A stretch of 53,765 bases of DNA from a virus. Within the stretch, counting starts at the first letter, position 1; every line of letters starts with the position of its first letter. A model generated the notes under the pieces. That model did no database searches, had not been told where the DNA came from, and saw only the letters and a program-made list of their open reading frames with translations. The position numbers and the translations under genes were made by a program. The stretch covers positions 1 through 53,765 of IMG/VR virus record IMGVR_UViG_3300032046_000032; one strand, 5' to 3'. Below, piece by piece: positions 39,373 through 48,798 of this stretch.

Positions 39373-39445
39373 TAGCGCAATTGGAGGCTTAAGCGTACCG
39401 TTAGACAGGGTCTTCACCGAACGTGGTCGGCCTGTTTTTGGTACT

Positions 39446-39474
39446 GGGTTTTTTAGACTCAGATAGGGTATAAT
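39446..39474 (+). promoter_or_regulatory. Late promoter, probably leaderless start of the terminase operon
   Basis: -10 TATAAT at 39469-39474 with a weak -35 (GGGTTT at about 39446-39451). Seven bases downstream of the -10 is ATG 39481, so the transcript probably starts at the ATG. Confidence 0.65.
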
Positions 39475-39480
39475 TGGAGC

Positions 39481-40065
39481 ATGATGGACTCGATTGTTGT
39501 CAGCCCCGCACAAGTGCCAGCGGAAGTGCAAGTACAAGTGGAGGAGCCTACTACATATGCTTGGACGCAACGAGACGGCGAGCCATGGTTTTGGTTTAAC
39601 CGTTTCATTACGTACTTCTTGCCGCTAGGCCCGGGACGAAGCATCATCAAAGCCTACGAGACGATGGTCGCGGCCGAGCATCCTGAAGTGGCCGAAGCTC
39701 GTCGTCGTAGTAAGAAAAAGATGAATGCTACGGGTGCATGGTCAAAGAAAGCGCGCGATTGGGACTGGCGTGACAGAGCCAAGGCGTATGACCGATTTGC
39801 CTACGCAGAAGCTTTAGCGGAGGTCGATAAAGCACGTGTAACTCTCCTTGAGAGTGCGAACACAGCGGCTTTGACGCTTGCAGGTGCTCTTTCCGACGGC
39901 CGCTTGAAAGTGGCTGCCGCAAAAGAAATCCTTGATCGCGTAGGTCTCCCTGGTACAGTCAACGTCGGCGTTGGGCCTATTGAGAAGTTTACAGCCGACG
40001 AGCTCAGACAGGCGGAGAGAGAAGTCGACGAATGGGAACCGCTACCGAGTCCGAAATCCGAATAG
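39481..40065 (+). CDS. Terminase small subunit
   Basis: 194 residues (ATG 39481 or 39484). The charged helix EARRRSKKKMNATGAWSKKA, the DWDWRDRAKAYDRFA motif and a C-terminal domain starting ADGR-like LSDGRLKVAAAKEILDRVGL match phage small terminase subunits that bind the packaging site. It sits directly upstream of TerL. Whether translation is leaderless or uses GGAG is unclear. Confidence 0.75.
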   Translation: MMDSIVVSPAQVPAEVQVQVEEPTTYAWTQRDGEPWFWFNRFITYFLPLGPGRSIIKAYETMVAAEHPEVAEARRRSKKKMNATGAWSKKARDWDWRDRAKAYDRFAYAEALAEVDKARVTLLESANTAALTLAGALSDGRLKVAAAKEILDRVGLPGTVNVGVGPIEKFTADELRQAEREVDEWEPLPSPKSE

Positions 40066-41507
40066 AGTGGCTAAAGTGCTCAAAGTCCTGCGCCTACTTC
40101 ATTTACAACTACTGCATGATTTACGATGCAGCGATAGGTGACTGGATCCCGTTTCATCTTTGGCCCAAGCAAGTAGAAGTGCTCGACCTGCTCGTTAACA
40201 ACCTATTAAATGTCATCCTGAAGGCTAGACAACTTGGCCAAACATGGCTCGTACTGTGTTATATCCTATGGCGTATGATTTTCAAGCCGGTATTCACAGC
40301 ACTCGCCTTCTCGCGCCGCGAAAACGAAGCGATCTACCTCTTATGCGAACAGCGTCTACGGGGCATATACCGACGATTGCCTAAGTGGATGCGCGTTAGA
40401 CAGGTCGTTGCGAACGCGTCGCATGAGTGGGCGCTATCAAACGGGTCAATTGCTTATGCATTCCCAACAACGGCAGGCGACTCTTATACAGCAAGCTTCG
40501 CCTTTGTTGATGAAGCAGACCTAGTACCGGATCTCGCTGCTCTGATGAACGCGGTGAAACCGACCATCGACGGTGGTGGTGGCATGGTTTTGTTAAGCCG
40601 GTCAGACAAAACCAATCCGAACAGTCTGTTTAAGAACACCTACCGGGCCGCGAAAGAAGGTAGAGGGCCATGGAAGGCTATTTTCCTACCGTGGTACGCC
40701 CGGCCAGACCGCGATGCTGCGTGGTATCAGCTGCAAAAGGATGATATTCTAGCTCGCACTACTAGCCTCGATGACTTGTTCCAGCAGTACCCCGCAACAG
40801 ACGACGAAGCTTTGGCGCCCTCGCAGCTAGATCGCCGCATACCCTTCTTATGGATCACGAAATGCTACCACGAACTGCCTGTCCTAATCGACCACAAGTA
40901 CAGTTTACCGTTTTTACAGCTGTACGTGGCGCCGAACATAACACACCACTACATGATCGGCGCCGACCCTGCGGAAGGTGGTCCTGCAAGTAACGATAGT
41001 GTTGCGATTGTGGTCGACCAGACCACACTCGAAGAGGTCTGCGTCCTCGCAGGTAAGATAGAACCGAAGGTGTTTGCAGGATACCTGCATACCCTTTCGA
41101 AGATCTTTCACAACGCGAAGCTGATGGTCGAGCGTAACAATCACGGTCACGCAGTTTTGTTAGCACTCGAAGAAGTCCACAACTACAGAAGCCACCTACT
41201 CTGCGGTGAAGACCGCAACATTGGGTGGCAGACTACAAGTAAGAGTAAGGACCTGATGTATTCAGAAGGAGCCGATGTACTACGCGATAGTAGAGCAATC
41301 ATTCATTGTGCAGAGACCAAGACGCAATTATCCCTTATTGAAGGATCGACCCTCAAGGCTCCCGAGGGTAAAAGCGACGACTACGCGATCGCCTTTATGT
41401 TAGCCTTGATGAGCGCCGCTGCGAGACCTGTTGGCGCGTTCGCTGTTAACTACGTGGAGAAGCAACAATATGGCACTAGGCAGCCCCGTACCAGTAGTCA
41501 CCGTTGA
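40032..41507 (+). CDS. Terminase large subunit
   Basis: 491 residues. Walker A-like VILKARQLGQTW (about residues 61-72), Walker B FAFVDEADL, nuclease motifs YMIGADPAEGG and LMVERNNHGH, and DDYAIAFMLALMSAA for the last acidic site. The N-terminal Cys-rich segment CSKSCAYFIYNYC is an extra. It powers DNA packaging and cuts at the termini. It overlaps TerS by 34 bases. Confidence 0.93.
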   Translation: MGTATESEIRIEWLKCSKSCAYFIYNYCMIYDAAIGDWIPFHLWPKQVEVLDLLVNNLLNVILKARQLGQTWLVLCYILWRMIFKPVFTALAFSRRENEAIYLLCEQRLRGIYRRLPKWMRVRQVVANASHEWALSNGSIAYAFPTTAGDSYTASFAFVDEADLVPDLAALMNAVKPTIDGGGGMVLLSRSDKTNPNSLFKNTYRAAKEGRGPWKAIFLPWYARPDRDAAWYQLQKDDILARTTSLDDLFQQYPATDDEALAPSQLDRRIPFLWITKCYHELPVLIDHKYSLPFLQLYVAPNITHHYMIGADPAEGGPASNDSVAIVVDQTTLEEVCVLAGKIEPKVFAGYLHTLSKIFHNAKLMVERNNHGHAVLLALEEVHNYRSHLLCGEDRNIGWQTTSKSKDLMYSEGADVLRDSRAIIHCAETKTQLSLIEGSTLKAPEGKSDDYAIAFMLALMSAAARPVGAFAVNYVEKQQYGTRQPRTSSHR

Positions 41508-42990
41508 CATGTCCTACATTGACGCGCTGATTAAAGCGGTCGCAGCCGACGACGCTATTGTAGTCCTTGCCCGAAAGTACCATAACGGCGACCAGGACAC
41601 GTACATGTCGGAGCGGGTGAAGGAGTTTCTTAACCTGCACTCGGAGGTTAGGAAGTTCAACCTCAATGTTTGCCGCACAGTGACGCTTGCTGTTAAAGAT
41701 GAACTGTCGGTAAGCGGCTTTAACACGAATGAAGTTGCCGACCTTGCAGGCCTTAAAGCTCAAGCTAAGTGGGCTTGGGATCTCTGGACCACGAATCATA
41801 TGGATGCGGTACAGGCTGAGGTCCACGAATCTGCACTATCCGACCGCGAGACTTTTATTATAGTCGACTACGACTACGAGAAGTTGCGTCCGCGGTTCAT
41901 TCATAACTACAAGTACACACCTCTAGACGGAGGTGGCGACGGCCAAGGCTGTTGGATGCTTTACGAGAACGACGATGTAAATCAGCCTGCGAAATGTGCA
42001 GTTAAGCAATGGACTCAAACGGTCTACGACAAAACAGGTCAACCGACAGTAAGTCAGAGACGTACGATCTATTATCCTGACCACATTGAGAAGTGGGTTT
42101 ACGTGTCCGCGTGGGAACGTTATAGTGAGCCCCAGACGGACCCTAACACCCCTGTAGAACCGTGGCCGATCCCGTGGGTCTCGAGCGACGGCTCGCCACT
42201 CGGGATCCCTGTAATCCACTTCCGGAACGTGAATCTTACTCCTGAAGCATGGGATGCGATTCCGTTGCAAGATGCAATTAACAAGACACTAATAGATATA
42301 CTCGCAGCAAACGACCTCACTGCGTTTCAAATGCTTGCCGCGTTGGGTTGGTACCCCACCACCGACGGTGAGCCTCCTAAGGAAGATAAGTCGAACTTGC
42401 TCGCTGTAGGCCCTGGTCAGTTTATTGGCACAAAGGACCCAGAAGGTAAGTTACAGATCGTTACCGGAGGTGATTCGACAGCATTAATAAACACGCTTAA
42501 GGACCTCATACTGATGGCCGCGCAGATAACTAGTACGCCTACTTCGCGGTTCACTACCACGAAGTTGATCGCATCTCAAGAGACCCTTAAGGAACAGAAC
42601 ATTCAGCTAAAGAAGAAAGCGCAAGACCGCCGTGTCTTGTTCGGTGACGCTTGGGAAGCTTGTCTAGAGATGGCCCGCAAGGTTGCGAACATCTTTGGGG
42701 CTGCTAACCTTGATGAGCTCGTTGCATTTTCGACGATTTGGTCTAACAACGAGACGTTGGATGACCTCCAAGCGAAGTTGGCTCTCGGCGTCCCCCAAGA
42801 AACTGTCTGGAGTGAAGCTGGTTACACTCAAGAACAGGTTGTTAATATGAAGCACACAAATGAGTACCGCTTTGACATCCTAGCTAAGTTGTGGCCTCTG
42901 ATATCTGAGCAACCAGAAGCAGCAACGTATCTAGCCGCCCTAACAAAGGAATTTAGCTGGTTGCTTGTACCAGCCAGCAACAGTCCATGA
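41470..42990 (+). CDS. Portal protein (SPP1-like family)
   Basis: 506 residues from ATG 41470, overlapping the TerL end. N-terminal helical part, then YTPLDGGGDGQGCWMLYEND and a wing of beta strands, a helical C-terminal crown and QETLKEQNIQLKKKAQDRRV in the central helix. This matches the phage portal family of siphoviruses. The gene opens the head module. Confidence 0.85.
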   Translation: MALGSPVPVVTVDMSYIDALIKAVAADDAIVVLARKYHNGDQDTYMSERVKEFLNLHSEVRKFNLNVCRTVTLAVKDELSVSGFNTNEVADLAGLKAQAKWAWDLWTTNHMDAVQAEVHESALSDRETFIIVDYDYEKLRPRFIHNYKYTPLDGGGDGQGCWMLYENDDVNQPAKCAVKQWTQTVYDKTGQPTVSQRRTIYYPDHIEKWVYVSAWERYSEPQTDPNTPVEPWPIPWVSSDGSPLGIPVIHFRNVNLTPEAWDAIPLQDAINKTLIDILAANDLTAFQMLAALGWYPTTDGEPPKEDKSNLLAVGPGQFIGTKDPEGKLQIVTGGDSTALINTLKDLILMAAQITSTPTSRFTTTKLIASQETLKEQNIQLKKKAQDRRVLFGDAWEACLEMARKVANIFGAANLDELVAFSTIWSNNETLDDLQAKLALGVPQETVWSEAGYTQEQVVNMKHTNEYRFDILAKLWPLISEQPEAATYLAALTKEFSWLLVPASNSP

Positions 42991-43005
42991 AGACGGAGGT
43001 ATCGT

Positions 43006-43743
43006 ATGACTAACCAAGTTGCACTTGTGAGGGGCGACGGCAGAGAATTTGCTATCGAACTTGTAGATACTGGCAGTGTCGACCCCGAAACGGGAAGGGA
43101 GATATACCGCATTGGGGCAGTATTGGGAGCGACACCCACGATAGATATTGGAGATGTCACCCTGCTTGCTGGAACAGCACTTGTTGGTAAAGTTGGAATA
43201 GATCAGGCGACTGCCAATGCAAATGAAGTGGTTGTTAAAACTATGGCTGCTCTGGTTGCAAGCGAGGTACATGTTGGCGCAATTGGTGGACATACTATCG
43301 CAGTTGCTTTTACACCAGTTCTTACCGTTGCCGGAGCATATATAGCCGGTGATTATGTTGGCACGTCAGGTACTACCACGGCAATTACAGCTGCACGGGT
43401 TAATGCTGGTTCAGGTTGGGTGATTTCTGCCCGCTTGATAGACTATGCTCTCCAATCTGCATCGCTGGAGTGTTGGTTGTTCAATGCGGCAATAACCCCA
43501 CCTGCGGACAACGCCGCTTGGACACTATCCGATGCAGATATGCTTAAGTTGGTTTGCGTTATTCCATTCAGTACCTATTATGCCAGCGTTCTCAACAGCA
43601 CAGCGGGAGGCGCGCCAGTGGCTCCGGCTGCTTTCGTCTGTCCCGCGAGCGTGAAAACCTTGTTCCCGTACCTTGTGACACGCGGTACACCGACATACGC
43701 ATCATTAGACCTGACCGTAATATTCAGCATTTCACAGGATTAA
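43006..43743 (+). CDS. Structural protein after portal
   Basis: 245 residues. Repeated beta strands with Gly-Thr-rich loops (GDYVGTSGTTTAITAARVNA), a DNAAWTLSDADMLKLVCVIP part and LTVIFSISQD at the end. Looks like a virion accessory or head-fibre type protein; not assigned. It begins the compositionally different block, with the ribosome binding site ACGGAGGTATCGT. Confidence 0.55.
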   Translation: MTNQVALVRGDGREFAIELVDTGSVDPETGREIYRIGAVLGATPTIDIGDVTLLAGTALVGKVGIDQATANANEVVVKTMAALVASEVHVGAIGGHTIAVAFTPVLTVAGAYIAGDYVGTSGTTTAITAARVNAGSGWVISARLIDYALQSASLECWLFNAAITPPADNAAWTLSDADMLKLVCVIPFSTYYASVLNSTAGGAPVAPAAFVCPASVKTLFPYLVTRGTPTYASLDLTVIFSISQD

Positions 43744-43744
43744 T

Positions 43745-45409
43745 ATGGTGAACGCTTCAAAGAAGCTGATACTGTTTGCTGCCAGCAAGATTCCTTGGCG
43801 CATCAAGGAGGATTTTTTTACACCTACCGCAGCCGGTGCGCTGAACGGGCGTAAAGCCACGCCTGGGCCTGGCATATGGGTTGGCACGGACACATACAGC
43901 AAAATATCCGTGATAGTGGAGACGGGGCTGGACTTTGCCACGGGCGAGGCACAATATGACGGCGGCTGGCTGGACCCGCAGGCGAGAAAAGCGGGGCGGA
44001 TGCTGCTTGCAAAAATCACACCATCTGAGACCACAAACGGACGACCCGCAGTTGGATGGGATACAAATGCTGCTGGGGCGATACGCGATAGACTTCGATT
44101 TCAAGATACTGGCATTTTGGATATAAGTGCAGACGGAGGAACGGTGTTCAATGTTGGCGTCTACACAGCCACACCATACTGGATACTGGCTATCATGCGG
44201 GCGACCGGCTTCGTCTGGTTCGTCAAAGGCGGCGTGTTCACCTACTGGACACGCCTGATGTCCACCGCGTTGGGGACGGCGGCAGGACTGCCAGCGATTA
44301 ATGCAGGAGGTACAGTAAGCGTTTTCGTTGCCCCCAAAATCCGTGTCCCCGACATCCTGTGGCTGCCCAGACCAATCATCAGTGACGGCTTCTCGCTCGC
44401 GGGCATAACGGACGGGCTAGGTCATGCCGAAGGCATAGCGACAGGTATCGGCGCAGGCGGGGGCAGGCGAGCGTGGTCTGGGGCGACATGGTCGGTTGCA
44501 GGCGGATATGCGCTGAACACGCCTACGCTGGGGGCGGACATGTTTGACGCGGGCGCGGGGACTTTCGAGAGCGGGACGTACGCGTGGACGGTTTATGGAA
44601 CGAACACCATCGCTAATGTATCTAATACTTTAGAGGTGACGTATGTGGATAATGCGGCTGGGGCGCATTTAGAATTTAGCAATGCAGAAGATTTAAACGC
44701 CAACCTGACTATTGGACGATGGTATGTCGTCCAATTTGATGCAAGCGTAAACGCGGGTTCTTCCGTTATATTCAGGTCAGAATCAACAGAACTCGGTTAT
44801 AACACAACAATCACTTCAACCACTCCTGTTACCGTAAAGCATACATGGTGCTGCACAAATACCACTCTCGCAGTTCTCAGAAATAACTCTATGGGCGCGG
44901 GCGAGAAAGCCTATTGGGACAACATCAGCATCAAGCAGATTGATCCCACCACCCTGCACCAGAACATCACGGCGGGCACAGCCAACGTTGCAGTGAGAGG
45001 GCAGTCGGTCGGCATGGCCAACCCAGCCACGCAGGTTGGGGTATCCGTCAGGCTGGCAACAGACAGAAGCAGCGGGCTGAACCTGTACTGGGACGGTGCG
45101 GGCAACATCAAGTTGGACGAGTTCACCGCCACTGTCACCTACTCCAACCTGATGAGCGTGGTAAAGGCGTGGGCAACTAATGACAGCGTGGAGTTGCAGG
45201 TACGCGGCACGGCTTATCGCTGCTACCACATCACGGCAGCGGGCGTGATTACGCTGCTTGGGTCGGGGACGTGTACGGTGAACGGCAGCCTGGGGACGGA
45301 CGTGGGGACGTTCAGCACGGATAGCGGCAATACGATAGATAATTTTACGTGCTATCCCACGGGCGATGAGAACCAGTACGGAAATGATCTGGACAGGTTT
45401 ATACAATGA
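43745..45409 (+). CDS. Large beta-rich structural protein with carbohydrate-binding-like modules
   Basis: 554 residues. N-terminal domain contains PPIISDGFS-type loop ILWLPRPIISDGFSLAG; about residues 265-400 form a jelly-roll-like module (GAHLEFSNAEDLNANLTIGR, AYWDNISIKQIDPTT), then a second lectin-like module (SGLNLYWDGAGNIKLDEFTA). Gene position between portal and scaffold is unusual for a host-binding protein. Higher GC than neighbours and different Leu and Ala codon choice suggest recent acquisition. Confidence 0.55.
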   Translation: MVNASKKLILFAASKIPWRIKEDFFTPTAAGALNGRKATPGPGIWVGTDTYSKISVIVETGLDFATGEAQYDGGWLDPQARKAGRMLLAKITPSETTNGRPAVGWDTNAAGAIRDRLRFQDTGILDISADGGTVFNVGVYTATPYWILAIMRATGFVWFVKGGVFTYWTRLMSTALGTAAGLPAINAGGTVSVFVAPKIRVPDILWLPRPIISDGFSLAGITDGLGHAEGIATGIGAGGGRRAWSGATWSVAGGYALNTPTLGADMFDAGAGTFESGTYAWTVYGTNTIANVSNTLEVTYVDNAAGAHLEFSNAEDLNANLTIGRWYVVQFDASVNAGSSVIFRSESTELGYNTTITSTTPVTVKHTWCCTNTTLAVLRNNSMGAGEKAYWDNISIKQIDPTTLHQNITAGTANVAVRGQSVGMANPATQVGVSVRLATDRSSGLNLYWDGAGNIKLDEFTATVTYSNLMSVVKAWATNDSVELQVRGTAYRCYHITAAGVITLLGSGTCTVNGSLGTDVGTFSTDSGNTIDNFTCYPTGDENQYGNDLDRFIQ

Positions 45410-45822
45410 AAGGAAACTTCTTAACTACTTGGGCGAATGGCACTCCTGATTTACCCCAGATGGTTTCTGAAACCGGCGGGTTGCAACTATGCTACGTGGA
45501 GCAGGGTGAGCGCAAGGGCGGGTTCACGTGCGTGTCTGCGGCTTGCGCCAAGACGGTGATTGTGCAGGTGGACGCATCTGAGGCGACCATCGCGGCGATG
45601 AAGGCGGATGCCAGGTATCTGCTGGTGGATGACCTGACTGATGTGTCAAAGGCGATCAGCCTGGCCGGTCAAACAGCAATCAAGAATTGGTTGACTGCTA
45701 AAGGGATTTCCTCAACAGTTGCAAGCAAACTGAATTTATCTACAACCAAAGATGCAATCATATCCGTCTACAAGCTGCATAAATTGACCGAGGAACAGTA
45801 TCGGAGCGGAGGATTGGGATGA
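45406..45822 (+). CDS. Hypothetical structural-region protein
   Basis: 138 residues: MKGNFLTTWANGTPDLPQMV, a stretch CVSAACAKTVIVQVDASEAT and a C-terminal helix STTKDAIISVYKLHKLTEEQ. Overlaps the previous stop (ATGA) and belongs to the same acquired block. Not recognised. Confidence 0.6.
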   Translation: MKGNFLTTWANGTPDLPQMVSETGGLQLCYVEQGERKGGFTCVSAACAKTVIVQVDASEATIAAMKADARYLLVDDLTDVSKAISLAGQTAIKNWLTAKGISSTVASKLNLSTTKDAIISVYKLHKLTEEQYRSGGLG

Positions 45823-45932
45823 AATTTGACTTGAATAACCACTTCATAGACACAACACGTGTTGAAGAAGCAATACCAAAACCACCCGCCACGAAGGTGG
45901 GGACTCCCAGCGAGAAGCTGAAAGGACAATAA
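45819..45932 (+). CDS. Small hypothetical protein (37 residues)
   Basis: ATG 45819 overlaps the previous stop (ATGA) and has CGGAGG upstream. The sequence MKFDLNNHFIDTTRVEEAIP continues with Lys/Pro to KLKGQ. Too short for analysis; retained because of its overlap and ribosome binding site. Confidence 0.5.
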   Translation: MKFDLNNHFIDTTRVEEAIPKPPATKVGTPSEKLKGQ

Positions 45933-45933
45933 C

Positions 45934-46632
45934 ATGGCTACACCTGCACTAACACCTGAAGAAATTGCAGCAGCTCAAGCTACAGCTGTAGCAGCTGCCG
46001 CTGCGGCTAAGAAAGCCACAGATGACGCTGCTGCCGCCGATGCTGCTTTAGCAGCAGCGGAAGAAGAGATTCCCGAAGACGAGATCCCGGAGTTTTTGGC
46101 ATCAGCTTCAGCTGACGTCAAGAAGGCGTATCTCGCGCATAACAAGGGACTGCTGTCAGCTCTTCACAAGGAACGCGATTTCCACAAGACGCATAAGGAT
46201 TCCGCGAAGAAAGTCGCTGTGTTCGAAGCTGCTGAAGCTGCTCGCAAGACAGCGGAGATGAGCGACGCGGAAAAGCTCAAAGTAGCTAAGGAAACTGCCG
46301 AGAGCAAGGCCTTGAAGCTCGAAGACGAGCTGCAAGCCGAACGTATCAAAAACGCCGTACTGGCCGTGGCTGCGAAGATGCCCTTCGCTGACCCGCAAGA
46401 TGCCTACACTTTTGTTGACCCTGACGAGTTGGAGATCGACGACAAAGGGGTGGTAGTAGTATCAAGTGTAGAAGAGGCACTCAAGGCGTTGCTGAAAGCA
46501 AAACCCTACTTGGCTGGGGAGCCCGAACCTGGGCGCTTCAACCTCAACGCGGGCGACAAAGGGAAGCTCCCTAAAGGAGCAACCCAGGAAGAAATAATCA
46601 AGAAGAAACGCGTCCGCTACCATCCACTCTAA
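45934..46632 (+). CDS. Capsid scaffolding protein
   Basis: 232 residues. Ala-rich N-terminal helix (ATAVAAAAAAKKATDDAAAA), acidic stretch EEEIPEDEIPEFLASASADV, long charged helices (EMSDAEKLKVAKETAESKAL) and a basic C-terminal tail (KKKRVRYHPL) are the standard scaffold features. It precedes the capsid genes. Confidence 0.85.
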   Translation: MATPALTPEEIAAAQATAVAAAAAAKKATDDAAAADAALAAAEEEIPEDEIPEFLASASADVKKAYLAHNKGLLSALHKERDFHKTHKDSAKKVAVFEAAEAARKTAEMSDAEKLKVAKETAESKALKLEDELQAERIKNAVLAVAAKMPFADPQDAYTFVDPDELEIDDKGVVVVSSVEEALKALLKAKPYLAGEPEPGRFNLNAGDKGKLPKGATQEEIIKKKRVRYHPL

Positions 46633-46644
46633 AAGGAGTATAGT

Positions 46645-47547
46645 ATGACTCTAATTGCTCGTAGTCTCCTCGCCAGTCTCGATATCAACCAGCAGCACCA
46701 AGCTGTGGCTGGTCTCATCGCTGGCGCCGCCTTGGACGTCTGCGCTCCGTGCTACATCAAGAGCTCCGACGGCAAGGTATACATGTCTGACGCTACCGCC
46801 GCGAACGAAGCTGCAGAAGTTGTCGGCTTCACGCCACGTGCTGTACCCATCGGACAACCTGTCACGTTATTCGGGCCTGGTTCCAGGTTCAAGTACAGTG
46901 ACAGCTTACTCACCCCAGGTGATAAGTACTACCTGGGTGCAACCGCAGGTAGGCTGGACGCTGCTCCAACAACTGGCGATGCGTTCGGTTACGCCCAAGC
47001 ATTAACCCCGGAAGACATCGTGATCTTCCGCGTCTTCCACGGCTTGACTAGTGCAACCGTCGGCGATGGCACGATCACTGCAGCCAAGCTGGCCGCTGAT
47101 GCAGTAGAGACTGCAAAGATCCTAAACGTCAACGTCACACAGGCCAAGATCGAAGTAGGCGCTGCAGGTGCAGGGCTTACAGGCCTCGTCGCGAAATTCG
47201 TTGCTAGCGGCAACGTCATCGGCGGCATCCCGGTCATTCACCACATCCTCATGGTTGCGGGCGCTAATGGCAACACCGACATCACACTGACCCACAAGAC
47301 GCGCATCATCGGCGTTTGGGTGCATCCTCGTACGAGTGTTGCATCTGCTGTGGTGACTGTGAAGAACGTCGCCGACGCCCTCACTGATGCGATTGTCGCT
47401 GCCGTTGCAGGCGTCATAAACCCCGCTGCATCACTTGCTGTAGCTTACGATACCATCGCCGCAGGTACAGTCCTTCGTGCTACCGGTTCTGGTGGCATTA
47501 CTCAGCCTGACTGTGATGTTTACGTTCTAGGAATGAGGGTAGCATAA
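46645..47547 (+). CDS. Capsid accessory/decoration protein
   Basis: 300 residues. The first 130 residues (AVAGLIAGAALDVCAPCYIK, LFGPGSRFKYSDSLLTPGD) resemble the DUF2190-type decoration fold; the second half is a Val/Ala-rich beta module (VHPRTSVASAVVTVKNVADA). It directly precedes the major capsid gene, sharing TAATG. Confidence 0.65.
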   Translation: MTLIARSLLASLDINQQHQAVAGLIAGAALDVCAPCYIKSSDGKVYMSDATAANEAAEVVGFTPRAVPIGQPVTLFGPGSRFKYSDSLLTPGDKYYLGATAGRLDAAPTTGDAFGYAQALTPEDIVIFRVFHGLTSATVGDGTITAAKLAADAVETAKILNVNVTQAKIEVGAAGAGLTGLVAKFVASGNVIGGIPVIHHILMVAGANGNTDITLTHKTRIIGVWVHPRTSVASAVVTVKNVADALTDAIVAAVAGVINPAASLAVAYDTIAAGTVLRATGSGGITQPDCDVYVLGMRVA

Positions 47548-48605
47548 TGCCACTACAAACTGGTACCCACGATATCAATGATCTGTTAGCCGCTCGTTTT
47601 GCGAGCGCCGTTGAGTTCGGCCTGGATACGATCGAGAAGGTTCTCCTGGCTGACATTGCCGCACACAACACCATCGTCGCCGAGATGGCTGGCGAAATGT
47701 GCGAGTTTACTACCGACCGCCAACGCCTCTATGGCACGTCCGTCGGTGGCGACATGGTTGAAGTGGATGAGTATGGCTTGGCGCCAACTCAACGCGCACA
47801 GCCAGGTGCTACCGTTGGCTTCCCGCTACGGTTGTTCCAGTACAACGTTGGTTGGACGTACAAATGGCTACAGAACCACACACCTGCTGATATGGCAACG
47901 ATGGTTCTCGGCGCCCAATCGGCCCACTTCCGCAAGATTCAGGTCGAAATCAAGAAGTCCGTTTACGGGTCAGCGGCCTACACGTTCAACGATCACCTGG
48001 TGGATGGCGTTGCGCTAACCATCCGGCGCTTCCTGAACGCGGACTCCGTTCCAATCCCGAACGGCCCGAATGGTGAGGTCTTCGACCCCACAACCCACAC
48101 GCACTTTGATGCCAATGCGTCTCTGACTGCAGCGGTTGCCTTAGCTTGCATCAACGACGTCATCGAGCACGGCCACGGCGGCGCGGTTAAGCTGGCAATC
48201 AGCAAGACTGACGAAGCGGCGTTCCGTCTATTGACAGGCTTCCAAGCCTATATCGACCCACGCATGATCTATCGCGTGACGGACACTCCTGGCGTATCTG
48301 TTGATATCTCACGGCTTGACAACCGTGCTATCGGTATCTTCGGCGGCGCCGAAGTGTGGGTAAAGTCCTGGGCAATCGCGAACTACCTGTTCGCATGGGA
48401 CGCCGAGTCGCCTATGAAGCCTCTGGCCTTCCGCCAGCGAGCTGCTACGGCTCTCCAAGGTCTGCAGATCATGGCTGAGAATAACGACTATCCGTTGTTC
48501 GCCAGGGTCATGGAAGCTGAGTTCGGCCTTGGTGTTTGGACCCGTACCAACGGTGCTCTGCTCTACTTCGCCGGTGGTACTTGGGCTGATCCTACTATCA
48601 CGTAA
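47547..48605 (+). CDS. Major capsid protein (HK97 fold)
   Basis: 352 residues, start overlapping the previous stop. Helix LAARFASAVEFGLDTIEKVL, E-loop-like EFTTDRQRLYGTSVGGDMVE, then P-domain helices and KPLAFRQRAATALQGLQIMA before the last beta strands match HK97-fold capsid proteins. A strong hairpin lies just after the gene. Confidence 0.85.
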   Translation: MPLQTGTHDINDLLAARFASAVEFGLDTIEKVLLADIAAHNTIVAEMAGEMCEFTTDRQRLYGTSVGGDMVEVDEYGLAPTQRAQPGATVGFPLRLFQYNVGWTYKWLQNHTPADMATMVLGAQSAHFRKIQVEIKKSVYGSAAYTFNDHLVDGVALTIRRFLNADSVPIPNGPNGEVFDPTTHTHFDANASLTAAVALACINDVIEHGHGGAVKLAISKTDEAAFRLLTGFQAYIDPRMIYRVTDTPGVSVDISRLDNRAIGIFGGAEVWVKSWAIANYLFAWDAESPMKPLAFRQRAATALQGLQIMAENNDYPLFARVMEAEFGLGVWTRTNGALLYFAGGTWADPTIT

Positions 48606-48623
48606 GTTTCTTCTCCTCAGTAA

Positions 48624-48654
48624 GGGGAGCCTGGTCGGCAGGGCTAGGCTCCCC
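48624..48654 (+). promoter_or_regulatory. Hairpin after the major capsid gene
   Basis: Stem GGGGAGCCT/AGGCTCCCC with a 13-base loop, no T-run, ending beside the AAGGAG of the next gene. It may attenuate downstream expression. Confidence 0.8.
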
Positions 48655-48668
48655 AAGGAGCAAGTAAA

Positions 48669-48794
48669 ATGCCGGCTGCACTCGAACGCAAACTCAAGAA
48701 AGCCGCAAGACGCAAGCATCTCAAAGGTAAAGCACGTAATCGCTATATTTACGGGACCCTCCGAAAGACCGGATGGCGTCCCAGAAGGAGATAA
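48669..48794 (+). CDS. Small basic conserved phage protein (41 residues)
   Basis: ATG 48669 with AAGGAG upstream. MPAALERKLKKAARRKHLKG and YIYGTLRKTGWRP match my recollection of a very common small phage protein with the RKTGW motif. Function unknown. Confidence 0.75.
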   Translation: MPAALERKLKKAARRKHLKGKARNRYIYGTLRKTGWRPRRR

Positions 48795-48798
48795 TACT

